Shown here: one piece after another, positions 46,830 through 54,707 of the stretch | How positions within the stretch are numbered: the first letter of the stretch is position 1 | How the letters are laid out: the number at the start of each line of letters is the position of its first letter | NCBI RefSeq assembly: GCF_003633685.1 | Contig: NZ_RBKT01000001.1 | Location: forward strand, 6,572,001-6,636,000 | DNA: 64,000 bases | Direction: 5' to 3' | Source: Micromonospora pisi | GTDB taxonomy: Bacteria; Actinomycetota; Actinomycetes; Mycobacteriales; Micromonosporaceae | Notes under the pieces: model-generated | Databases searched by the model: none | What the model saw: only the letters and a program-made list of their open reading frames with translations | What the model was told of the DNA's origin: nothing | Made by a program: the position numbers and the translations under genes

Positions 46830-49800
46830 TCAGGTGACGGTGATGACGACCTGGGCCGAGGTGGTGGCCCCGGTGCTGTCGGTGACCGTCAGCCGCGCCG
46901 TGTACACCCCCCTGCGGGTGTACGTGTGACTGGTCGACGCGCTGTGCACGATCGCCGCGTTGTTGCCGAAGTCCCAGGAGTAGTCGGTGATGGTCCGCCC
47001 CGCCGGGACGACCGCGTTACTGGTGAAGGCGACACTTCGCGGTGCCGTCCCCGAGGTTGGCGTGGCGGTGATGCTCACCGTCGTACCGCTCTCCTGTTTG
47101 ACCCCGGTCCCGTTGAACCGCAACCAGTCCACGGACATCAGGTCGGGCGTGCCGCCGACCTGTGCCGGGTTGACGAAGACAGCGTAGAGGGTGAAGGTGC
47201 CACCGGGGTTTGTCAGGTTCACCGTGGGTGAGATGACGTTGTCCCAGCCGCCGGTGCTCGGGATGGCGGCCGTGCCGAGCAGTTGCCCGGTCGGTGAGCC
47301 GGCCCGGAACTCGATGGTCCCGCCGGTGCTGCCGGAACTGGCGCCGACGGTGACCGAGCCGATCCCCTGGAGGTTGACCGGACCGTAGTTGACCCACTCG
47401 TTGTGGTCGATGTCGCCGAGTCGCTTGCCGGCGCGGGCGGTGGCCCGGTCCAGCACCTGCATGCCGGCGTGCGCCCCGTCGAAGTGCTCGGCCTCCTTGT
47501 TCTTCACCTGCAACTCGACCAGGGTCGAGCCGACCAGTGCCGGTACGCCACCGGTCGCGCCGCCGTCGGTGTACTGGGCGGTGAGCAGGGTGAAGAGGTT
47601 CTGGCCCGGGCCGTGCCCGTCACCGGCGCTGCTGTCGGTGACCGCGACCCCGGAGCAACCGGTGTAGTTGTCCAGCGGGTGGGCGTGTGAGTCGTGCCCG
47701 AGCTGGGTCTGCACGATCACCCGGGAGCAGTCGATCGTCGCCTCCTCCGGGTCGCTGACCGTCACCGTGTACGGCACCCGGTCGCCGAACTCGAAGAAGC
47801 CGCCGTTCGGCACGCTCAGGGTGACCACCGGCCGGGTGTTGCCGACGGTGATCTCGGTGGTCGCGACGGCGTTGGCGCCCCCGGTGCCGGTGACGGTCAG
47901 CCGGGCGGTGAACCGTCCCCGGTTGGGGTAGGTGTACGTCGGGTTCGTGGCGGTCGAGTCGGTGCTGCCGTTGCCGTCGAAGTCCCAGGCGTAGCTGATC
48001 GGCGCGCCGTCACCGGAGGCCGAGCCGGCGCTGGAGAAGTTGACGGTCAGCGGCGACGGCCCACTGTCCCGGTTGACGCTCACCTTCGCCACCGGCGGTC
48101 GGCCGCTGGCCACGTAGTCGATCCGGTAGATGCCGGCGCCTTCGTTGGTGCCGCCCCGGCCGCTGCCGGTGCCGGCGCCGAAGTCGATGACGTAGAGCGA
48201 GCCGTCGGGCCCGAACTCCGCCTCGAACGGCTGGATCCAGGAGAAGTCACCGAGTACGCCGTTGATCGACTGGAGGTCGCCGACGGCGGTCGGGCCGAAC
48301 CGGGGGTTGGTGAAGCTCTGCGCGGTGCTGTGCGTGGAAATCGTCTTGAACCACTTGCGGGTCAGCTCGTAGACGATCCACTTGCCCTCGTAGTACTGGG
48401 GGAACTTGGTCAGCCGGGGGTTGGCCGGGTCGAAGTCGTACGAGGGCCCGCCCATGGGTCCACCACCGCCGGTGCCGACCTCGGGGAACTGTGCCGACGC
48501 CGAGTACGCGTACCAGACCAGGGCGGAGCGGGCGGCCGGCAGGTTCGTCAACCCGGTGTTGTTCGGCGAGTTGTTGACCAGCGCCCCGCAGTTGAACTTC
48601 GGCCCGGAGGTCGAGGTGGCGAAGTTGTAGTCGTTGAACGGGATGTTGTTGCCGACGCAGTACGGCCAGCCGTAGTTGCCGGCGCTGGTGATCCGGTTGA
48701 ACTCGACCGTCCCCTCCGGACCCCGGTTCGGGTTCGCCGCGGTGGCGTCGGGTCCGTAGTCGGCGACCAGCACCGCGTTCGTGATCGGGTCGACGGTGAT
48801 CCGGAACGGGTTGCGCATGCCCATCGCGTAGATCTCCGCGCGGGTCCGCGCGGTGCCCGGCGCGAACAGGTTGCCGCTCGGCACGGTGTAGGTGCCGTCG
48901 GCCTGCGGCTGGATCCGCAGGATCTTGCCCCGCAGGTCGTTGGTGTTTCCGGCGGTGGCCTGCGCGTCCCAGGCCCGTCGTCCGCTGCGCTCGTCGATCG
49001 GGGTGAAGCCGCTGGAGTCGAAGGGGTCGGTGTTGTCACCGATGGCCGCGTACAGGTTGCCCTGCCGGTCCATGGCGAGCGAGCCGCCCATGTGCGAGTT
49101 GGCCCGGCCCTCGCCCCGGTACGTCGGGATGGCCAGCAGCCGCTTCTCGCTGCTCAACGCGATCGAGTTGCCGGTGACCGTGAACCGGGAGAGGTTCAAC
49201 TGGTTGAGTGTCTTGTCCGACCAGAGCAGGTAGATCCAGTTGTTGGTGGCGAAGTTGTTGTCCAGGGTCATGCCGATCAACCCGTCGGACTGGCTGGTCT
49301 GGGCGGCGGTGTAGGCGAAGTCGACAAGCGTGGTCACGCCGAGCGTGCTCTGGTCGATCACCTTCACCGCGCCGGTGCGCTGGATGTAGAAGACCCGCCG
49401 GTCCGCGGCCACGGCCAGTTCGAACGGGTCGGCCAGGTCGGCGCTGACCAGCGGTACGCGCTGGAAGTTGCTGCTCTTGGTGGCCCCGCAGTCGCCCGGT
49501 ACGGCGCCGGCCGCCCATTCGATTCCGCCCCGCAGGTGACTGAGGAAGTGTGGCTCGCTGAAGGACGAGGAGGCGTGCCCACCGGCGGTGTACCAGGATC
49601 GACCACCGTCATAGTTCTGGCACCAGGAGTAGGCGTGGTCGACCCCTTCGTCCAGTCCGTTGATTCCGTCACGGACCTTGATCTGGGCGAGGGTGTGCAC
49701 CTTGTTGGTCGGGTTGGTTCGCCAGTTGTACCACTCCTCGCTGCGTTCCCAGAGTTCCGGCAGGGTCTGGGTGGAGGGGTGGGCCTTGTCCAGCACCTTG

Positions 49801-50279
49801 ATCCGGCCGGGGAAGACGCCGCCGGTGGAGCTGAAGTCGGGGTGGTAGTCGAAAATCGTGCCGACGAGTCCCTCGTACCAGGTCCAGTCGCGCTCACTCG
49901 CGGTTGCCGCGTGCAGGCCGACCCAGCCCCCGCCCTGTCGGATGAAGTTCTGGAACGCGGTCCGTTGGGCGGCGTTGAGCAGGTCGCCGGAGCCGGGGAT
50001 GGAGTTGGTGTTGTTGAAGACCAGGGCGTCGAACCGGGCCAGGTTGGCGTCGGTGAACGCGGTCGCGTCGGTGGTCGCCTCGACCTCGAAGTCGTGGGTG
50101 AGGCCGAGTTGCTGGATCGCGGCGACGCCGGCCGGGATCGAGTCGTGGTAGAAGTTCGTGGTCTTCGAGAAGACCAGTACCCGGAACCGGGCCGCTGCCG
50201 ATGCGGGGGCCGGGGTAATGGTCAGGACGAGGGCCGCGATCGCGAGTAGGGCGATCGGGATGGATCGTAAGCGTCTCAT
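46830..50279 (-). CDS. secreted ThuA / PQQ-type sugar dehydrogenase / PKD / CBM6 fusion protein
   Basis: 1149 residues from ATG 50279 with GGGAG upstream; the longer frame to 50342 is non-coding. Signal peptide 1-28 (ending ASAAA). ThuA trehalose-utilisation domain 30-255 (RVLVFSKTTNFYHDS, GGGWVGLHAATASE). Glucose/sorbosone dehydrogenase beta-propeller about 261-720 (DPFELAVAADRRVFYIQRTG, RNPFRITVDP). PKD domain 722-815 (YAWDFDGNGSTD), CBM6-like domain 930-1056 (GSVTVGASSGSTGGTIEFRA) and a second PKD 1063-1149. It probably oxidises or binds extracellular carbohydrate. A LacI-type operator lies just upstream. Confidence 0.95.
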   Translation of the reverse strand: MRRLRSIPIALLAIAALVLTITPAPASAAARFRVLVFSKTTNFYHDSIPAGVAAIQQLGLTHDFEVEATTDATAFTDANLARFDALVFNNTNSIPGSGDLLNAAQRTAFQNFIRQGGGWVGLHAATASERDWTWYEGLVGTIFDYHPDFSSTGGVFPGRIKVLDKAHPSTQTLPELWERSEEWYNWRTNPTNKVHTLAQIKVRDGINGLDEGVDHAYSWCQNYDGGRSWYTAGGHASSSFSEPHFLSHLRGGIEWAAGAVPGDCGATKSSNFQRVPLVSADLADPFELAVAADRRVFYIQRTGAVKVIDQSTLGVTTLVDFAYTAAQTSQSDGLIGMTLDNNFATNNWIYLLWSDKTLNQLNLSRFTVTGNSIALSSEKRLLAIPTYRGEGRANSHMGGSLAMDRQGNLYAAIGDNTDPFDSSGFTPIDERSGRRAWDAQATAGNTNDLRGKILRIQPQADGTYTVPSGNLFAPGTARTRAEIYAMGMRNPFRITVDPITNAVLVADYGPDATAANPNRGPEGTVEFNRITSAGNYGWPYCVGNNIPFNDYNFATSTSGPKFNCGALVNNSPNNTGLTNLPAARSALVWYAYSASAQFPEVGTGGGGPMGGPSYDFDPANPRLTKFPQYYEGKWIVYELTRKWFKTISTHSTAQSFTNPRFGPTAVGDLQSINGVLGDFSWIQPFEAEFGPDGSLYVIDFGAGTGSGRGGTNEGAGIYRIDYVASGRPPVAKVSVNRDSGPSPLTVNFSSAGSASGDGAPISYAWDFDGNGSTDSTATNPTYTYPNRGRFTARLTVTGTGGANAVATTEITVGNTRPVVTLSVPNGGFFEFGDRVPYTVTVSDPEEATIDCSRVIVQTQLGHDSHAHPLDNYTGCSGVAVTDSSAGDGHGPGQNLFTLLTAQYTDGGATGGVPALVGSTLVELQVKNKEAEHFDGAHAGMQVLDRATARAGKRLGDIDHNEWVNYGPVNLQGIGSVTVGASSGSTGGTIEFRAGSPTGQLLGTAAIPSTGGWDNVISPTVNLTNPGGTFTLYAVFVNPAQVGGTPDLMSVDWLRFNGTGVKQESGTTVSITATPTSGTAPRSVAFTSNAVVPAGRTITDYSWDFGNNAAIVHSASTSHTYTRRGVYTARLTVTDSTGATTSAQVVITVT

Positions 50280-50311
50280 GCAGGCGCTCCCGGTAATAGG
50301 GACGGATAAAT

Positions 50312-50325
50312 GGAAAGCGCTTTCC
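50312..50325. promoter_or_regulatory. LacI-type operator GGAAAGCGCTTTCC
   Basis: Perfect 14-bp palindrome, 33 bases upstream of the ThuA-fusion start. It has the central GCGC and A/T arms of LacI/GalR-family operators. Related sites occur at 54603-54616 and 59640-59653. Confidence 0.75.
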
Positions 50326-50539
50326 TGCCGCCGACGGATCAAGCCTACGTAACCAATCCGAAATGGTCAATGTGCAAAGCTCAGCGCCGGTGCGGTGACG
50401 TATTCGTGGATCGGTGAAAGAGCCGGAAAGCCTTTTCTGACGTACCGGTAATTGATCATGTTCTCCGGCGTCGCCGGCTCCCGTCGCCGGCCCGCGAACC
50501 GCGCCGGTCCGGCGACCGCCCCGGACCCGGCGAACCGGG

Positions 50540-51739
50540 TCAGATCCGGCGACCGCGCCAGACCTGGACGGCGGTGGCCACTGCCGCGATCGCCAGCCCG
50601 GTCACCGCGGCGACCGCCAGCCCGGCCGCGGTCATCGCGGTCGCCACCAGCCCCGCCGGCAACCAGGTCCAGACCGGCACCGGTCGGGCCGGACGCCCAC
50701 GTCGACGCCGCCACGCCTCGGTCGCCATCGGCACGATCAACGGCGGCAGCGTCGCGGCCAGCACCGAGAGCCAGGGCAACAGCAGCCGATCGAAGCGCGC
50801 GGCGGCGAGCACCGCGCCGGGCACCGCGACAATGAGCATGCCGGCCGTCGGGGAGAGCGCCGGCCAGCCGCCACGCAGTGCCAGGGCCCCGGAGTACGTC
50901 GTGGTCAGCGCCGGCGCGAAGACCGCGGCGGTGACGAAGAGATTGCCGTACGCGGCGATGCCGGAGGTGCCACCGAGCACCGCCACCACATCCGTGGAGC
51001 CGGTACGCAGCCACACCCCAGCCCCGGCGATGCCGACCGCCACCGCCGGCGCCACCAGCAGCAGCACGCACCAGCCCAGATCGCGACGGCTGGCCAGGCC
51101 CCGGCTGAAGTCCGGTGCCCGCAACGCGAACACCGACACGTACCCGGCCATCGCCGCCACGTCGGCGGCCGTGCTCCAACCGCCCGCGTGCAGGGTGACC
51201 GGGGCGGTGGCGGGTCGCAGTCGGGCCACGCAGACCGCGACCAGGGCGAGGGCGGCGAGCGTGGTGCCGACCGCGATCCGGTTGCCGAGCCGGGGCGAGA
51301 CGTACGAGACGGCGAGCACCGCCCCGGAGAGCAGCAGTGCGCCGACCGGGCCGGGCAGACCGGTGACCGTGGCGAACGACGCCCCGCCCAGTCCCACGTT
51401 GAAGCCGAACCAGCCGATCATCGCGATACCGAGCACCCCGCTCAGCACCGCCCGCCCGGCCGGTGGCAGGTACCGGGGCGCCACCTCGGTCAGCGTGCCG
51501 CCCTCGCCGTACGGCGGCCGTACGCCGAGCGCCCCCTGCCCGAAGAGGAGGAGCGCCATCAGCGCCGCCCCGCCGACGAACGCGAGTACGGGCACCGCCC
51601 CGTGGTGCCGGTCCGCCATCCCTGCCCCCAGGACGAGGGCGGCCGGTGCGGCGCCCAGGCCCAGCCAGGCCCCGGCGGCGGCAGTCCACCGCCGGGGCGC
51701 CTCGACGTCGGCGGACTGCCCGCCCAGCGGGGTGGTCAG
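50540..51739 (-). CDS. NCS1/cytosine-permease-like transporter with probable CTG start
   Basis: About 399 residues and 12 hydrophobic segments. N-terminal PLGGQSADVEAPRRW and GWFGFNVGLGGASF are typical of nucleobase:cation symporter-1 or CytX-like permeases. No ATG, GTG or TTG lies before the conserved N-terminus; CTG at 51739 overlaps the ABC-ATPase stop (CTGA), mimicking an ATGA junction, after a G-rich ribosome site. It is the last gene of the NMT1-type importer operon, so a pyrimidine or thiamine-precursor substrate is likely (inference). Confidence 0.8.
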   Translation of the reverse strand: MTTPLGGQSADVEAPRRWTAAAGAWLGLGAAPAALVLGAGMADRHHGAVPVLAFVGGAALMALLLFGQGALGVRPPYGEGGTLTEVAPRYLPPAGRAVLSGVLGIAMIGWFGFNVGLGGASFATVTGLPGPVGALLLSGAVLAVSYVSPRLGNRIAVGTTLAALALVAVCVARLRPATAPVTLHAGGWSTAADVAAMAGYVSVFALRAPDFSRGLASRRDLGWCVLLLVAPAVAVGIAGAGVWLRTGSTDVVAVLGGTSGIAAYGNLFVTAAVFAPALTTTYSGALALRGGWPALSPTAGMLIVAVPGAVLAAARFDRLLLPWLSVLAATLPPLIVPMATEAWRRRRGRPARPVPVWTWLPAGLVATAMTAAGLAVAAVTGLAIAAVATAVQVWRGRRI

Positions 51740-52533
51740 TGGTTCGCCCCCGCCCCCAACAGCTCCCGGATCTCGGTCGCCAGGCGGTCGAAGCGGGGAT
51801 CGGACATCACCTGCGCGTAGCCCCGTTCCGCCGGCAGGTCGACCGGCAGCGTACGGACGATCCGACCCGGTCGGGGGCTCATCACCTCGACCCGGGTGCC
51901 GAGGAAGACCGCCTCGGCGATCGAGTGGGTGACCAGCAGGATCGTGGTGCCGGTCTCCCGCCAGATCCGGTTCAGCTCGGTGTTGAGCTGTTCCCGGGTC
52001 AACGCGTCGAGCGCACCGAACGGCTCGTCCATCAGCAGCACCCGGGGTTGGTGCAGCAGCGCCCGGCACAGTGCCACCCGTTGCTGCATCCCACCGGAGA
52101 GCTCGTGCGGCAGGGCCTGCTCGAAGCCGGTCAGCCCGGTCAGTTCGATCAGTTCGTCCGCCCGGCGGGCGGCCAGCTTCCGGTCCAGCCCGCGCATCTC
52201 GGCCTGCAACAGGATGTTGCGGCGGGCGCCGCGCCACTCCAGCAGGGCGGCCCGCTGGAACACGAAGCCGATCTCCCGTTGCGGTCTGGTGACCGCCTGA
52301 CCGAGCAGCGAGACCGTGCCGGCGGTCGGCCGGACCAGGCCGGCCACCACCTTGAGCAGGGTGGACTTGCCGCAGCCGGACGGGCCGACGATGGTGACGA
52401 ACTCGCCCGGCTCGGCCCGCAGGGTCACGTCCTGCACGGCCGTGGTCCGCGACCGCTTGGACTGGAACCGTACGGTCAGGTTGGTCAGGTCGACCGCGGT
52501 GCCGGTGGTGGTGCTGGTCATCGCAGGACTCAT
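51736..52533 (-). CDS. ABC transporter ATP-binding protein (NitT/TauT type)
   Basis: 265 residues from ATG 52533, overlapping the binding-protein stop as ATGA; ATG 52521 is possible. Walker A GPSGCGKST, Q-loop FVFQRAALLEW, signature LSGGMQQR, Walker B VLLMDEPFGALD and H-loop VTHSIAEAV. This is the SsuB/TauB/ThiZ-like subfamily that powers import of nitrate, sulfonates or pyrimidines. Confidence 0.95.
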   Translation of the reverse strand: MSPAMTSTTTGTAVDLTNLTVRFQSKRSRTTAVQDVTLRAEPGEFVTIVGPSGCGKSTLLKVVAGLVRPTAGTVSLLGQAVTRPQREIGFVFQRAALLEWRGARRNILLQAEMRGLDRKLAARRADELIELTGLTGFEQALPHELSGGMQQRVALCRALLHQPRVLLMDEPFGALDALTREQLNTELNRIWRETGTTILLVTHSIAEAVFLGTRVEVMSPRPGRIVRTLPVDLPAERGYAQVMSDPRFDRLATEIRELLGAGANH

Positions 52534-53534
52534 CCCTGGTTGGTGTAGCCGCTGTCCCAGTACTTCTCCGGCCCGCCCGCGTCCTTGAGGTCGGCGTACC
52601 GGCTCATCAGGTCGATGGTCTCGGTCCACTTGGTCGGCGGGTTCACCCCGGGTGCCGCGCCGGGCGCCACGTCGAGCAGCGGTACGGCCAGCGTGAGCTG
52701 CTTGACCAGGACGTCCTTGGCCGGTTCGTTCTCGGCCAGTTCGGCCATCGCGTCGGTGGCCCCCGGGATGTCCTTCGCCGCGTCGGCCCAGGACTTCTGG
52801 GTGGCCCGGACGAACGCCTTGACCAGATCCGGGTCCTTGCTCAGGGTGGCGTCGTTGACCACGATCCCGGTGCCGAGCATGTTCATGCCCCAGTCGGCGT
52901 AGAGCAGGTAGTCGACCTTCTTGCCGGTCTTCGCCTCGATCGTCGGGGCCTGGTCGTGGAAGAAGCCCTGGATCGCGTCGACCCGTCCCTCGGCCAGCGC
53001 CGCGACCTTGCCGGCGGCGTCCAGGTTGACCACCTTGACGTCAGTCTCGGCCAGCCCGTTCGCCTTCAGCCAGGCCGGGAAGGTGGCGTAGATGGCGTCG
53101 CCGGGGGTGCCGCCGACGGTCTTGCCCTTCAGGTCGGCGGGCTTGCTGATGCCCTTGTCGGCGAGGAACTCGATCGAGGTCGGTCCCTTCTGGAGGAACA
53201 CCCCGACGCTCTTCACCTTCATCCCGGTGGCGATCGCCTTGAGCATCGGCGGGGTGTCGGCCCAGCCGAAGTCCGTCTGCTGCTGGGCCACCGCCTGGAT
53301 GGTCTTGCCCGAGCCGCCGCCGGGCTTGATCTCCAGCTCGATCCCCTCGGCCTCGTAGTAGCCCTTCTTCAGGCCGTAGTAGAACGGCGCGTGCTCGCCG
53401 TACGGCACCCAGTTCAGGGTCAGCGTGACCTGTTTGCGGCCATCGGCGGTGGTGGGTTGCTCGTCGGAGCCGCCGCAGGCGGCGACCGATCCGAGCAGGA
53501 GCAGGGCGGCGGCGGTGGACGCGAGACGTCTCAT
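52530..53534 (-). CDS. NMT1/THI5-like substrate-binding lipoprotein
   Basis: 334 residues from ATG 53534 behind GGAGG. Lipoprotein signal with lipobox SVAAC; mature Cys near residue 20. The NMT1/THI5 periplasmic-type fold: LTLNWVPYGEHAPFYYGLKKGYYEAEGI, then QTDFGWADTPPMLKAIA. This family binds thiamine precursors, riboflavin, nitrate or sulfonates; with an NCS1-type permease downstream a pyrimidine such as hydroxymethylpyrimidine is plausible. I found no TPP riboswitch upstream. Confidence 0.92.
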   Translation of the reverse strand: MRRLASTAAALLLLGSVAACGGSDEQPTTADGRKQVTLTLNWVPYGEHAPFYYGLKKGYYEAEGIELEIKPGGGSGKTIQAVAQQQTDFGWADTPPMLKAIATGMKVKSVGVFLQKGPTSIEFLADKGISKPADLKGKTVGGTPGDAIYATFPAWLKANGLAETDVKVVNLDAAGKVAALAEGRVDAIQGFFHDQAPTIEAKTGKKVDYLLYADWGMNMLGTGIVVNDATLSKDPDLVKAFVRATQKSWADAAKDIPGATDAMAELAENEPAKDVLVKQLTLAVPLLDVAPGAAPGVNPPTKWTETIDLMSRYADLKDAGGPEKYWDSGYTNQG

Positions 53535-53606
53535 GGTGGTGCGCCTCCAGTGCGGTCGCGGGGACGGTGCGGTGGGGTGTGGCGGTACGTCCTTGCTCCG
53601 GACGGT

Positions 53607-54539
53607 TCAGGACGTGGTCAGCGGTACGCCGGACCGGCGGCTGGCGTGCCAGGGGATGAGCAGCGCCTCCGCCACCTCGACGACGACGAAGAGCACGATG
53701 CCGATCAGCGACATCAGGAACAGGTCGGCGAAGAGCAGTGCCGCGTCGAGGTTGCCGTTCGCCAGCAGCAGCACGTAGCCGAGGCCCTCGTCGGCGCCGA
53801 CGAACTCACCGACCACGGCGCCGACCACGGCGAGCGTGACGGCCACCTTGAGCCCGGACATCAGGTGCGGCAGGGCGTTCGGGAAGCGGATCCGGCGGAA
53901 CGTCTTCCACGGCCCCGCGCCCATGGTCGCGGCGAGGTCGATCAGCTCCGGGTCGGTCGAGCGCAGCCCGGCCACGCCGGAGATCACCACCGGGAAGAAG
54001 GCGATCAGCACGGCCAGCACGATCTTCGGGGTGAAGCCGACGCCGAACCAGACCACCAGCAGCGGGGCGATCGCGATCTTCGGGATGACCTGGGCGAAGA
54101 GCACGATCGGGTAGATCGCTTTCTCCATGGTGGGGGAGTAGGCGATCAGGATCGCCGTGCCGAGCCCGAGCAGGGCGGCCAGGACGAAACCGATGACCGT
54201 CTCGTAGAGCGTCACGTAGGTGTTGCGGAGCAGGAACGACCACTGGTCGACCATGGTGGTCCAGACCTGCCCGGGTGTCGGCACCAGGTAGTTGGGCACG
54301 TACTCGCGGGCCGCGACGAACCACCAGACGCTGACCAGCGCGGCGAGCAGCAACGCCGGCCGCCAGATCGCCTCGGCCAGTCGGGCGAGGCGGTTGCCGA
54401 GTCCGCGCCGGGCCGGGGGACCGAGCTGGTCCGGCGGCGTACGCGGGCCGGTCGCGTCGGCGTCCGGTGACCCGGCCGGTGGTGCCGCCGTGATCGGGGC
54501 GGCCAGGTCGACGCCGTCGTCGATGGTGCGGTCGGACAC
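53607..54539 (-). CDS. ABC transporter permease (NitT/TauT type)
   Basis: 310 residues from GTG 54539, six bases after GGAGGA; the GTG at 54545 overlaps that site. A cytosolic Pro-rich N-terminus, then six membrane segments and the EAA loop (TMGAGPWKTFRRIRFPNALPH). AYSPTMEKAIYPIVLFAQVIPKIAIAPLLVVWFG is characteristic of SsuC/TauC permeases. First gene of the importer operon (permease, binding protein, ATPase, NCS1-like). Confidence 0.94.
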   Translation of the reverse strand: MSDRTIDDGVDLAAPITAAPPAGSPDADATGPRTPPDQLGPPARRGLGNRLARLAEAIWRPALLLAALVSVWWFVAAREYVPNYLVPTPGQVWTTMVDQWSFLLRNTYVTLYETVIGFVLAALLGLGTAILIAYSPTMEKAIYPIVLFAQVIPKIAIAPLLVVWFGVGFTPKIVLAVLIAFFPVVISGVAGLRSTDPELIDLAATMGAGPWKTFRRIRFPNALPHLMSGLKVAVTLAVVGAVVGEFVGADEGLGYVLLLANGNLDAALLFADLFLMSLIGIVLFVVVEVAEALLIPWHASRRSGVPLTTS

Positions 54540-54602
54540 GGGCACTCCTCCTCGGTGGTCGGATGTCCCGTTGGGGTGGTGACGGTGGGGTGAACCGGGG
54601 CT

Positions 54603-54616
54603 GGCAAGCGCTTTCT
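54603..54616. promoter_or_regulatory. imperfect LacI-type operator before the ABC importer operon
   Basis: GGCAA-GCGC-TTTCT, matching GGAAA-GCGC-TTTCC at 12 of 14 positions, with the AAGCGCTT core intact. It is 64 bases upstream of the permease start. Confidence 0.55.
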
Positions 54617-54668
54617 CGGGACCCTAGAAGGAATCCTCTACTTTGGGCAAGGCCTTTCCCATAACGAT

Positions 54669-54691
54669 CATCGATACCACCGATATCGATG
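54669..54691. promoter_or_regulatory. inverted repeat CATCGAT-N9-ATCGATG
   Basis: 7-bp perfect arms (54669-54675 and 54685-54691) in the AT-richer spacer between the importer operon and the SARP gene. It could be an operator for the importer or part of the SARP terminator. Confidence 0.45.
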
Positions 54692-54707
54692 GGCCGGCCG
54701 CCCGGGT

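Noticed and set aside
47694-50249. Plus-strand frame of 851 codons opposite the ThuA-fusion gene
   Set aside because: Antisense artefact; composition is Val/Gly/Arg-rich without structure, while the minus strand encodes recognised domains.
54546-54707. TPP riboswitch upstream of the NMT1-type importer
   Set aside because: I looked for the conserved CUGAGA and GGGAUGC-like elements and did not see them on the minus strand.
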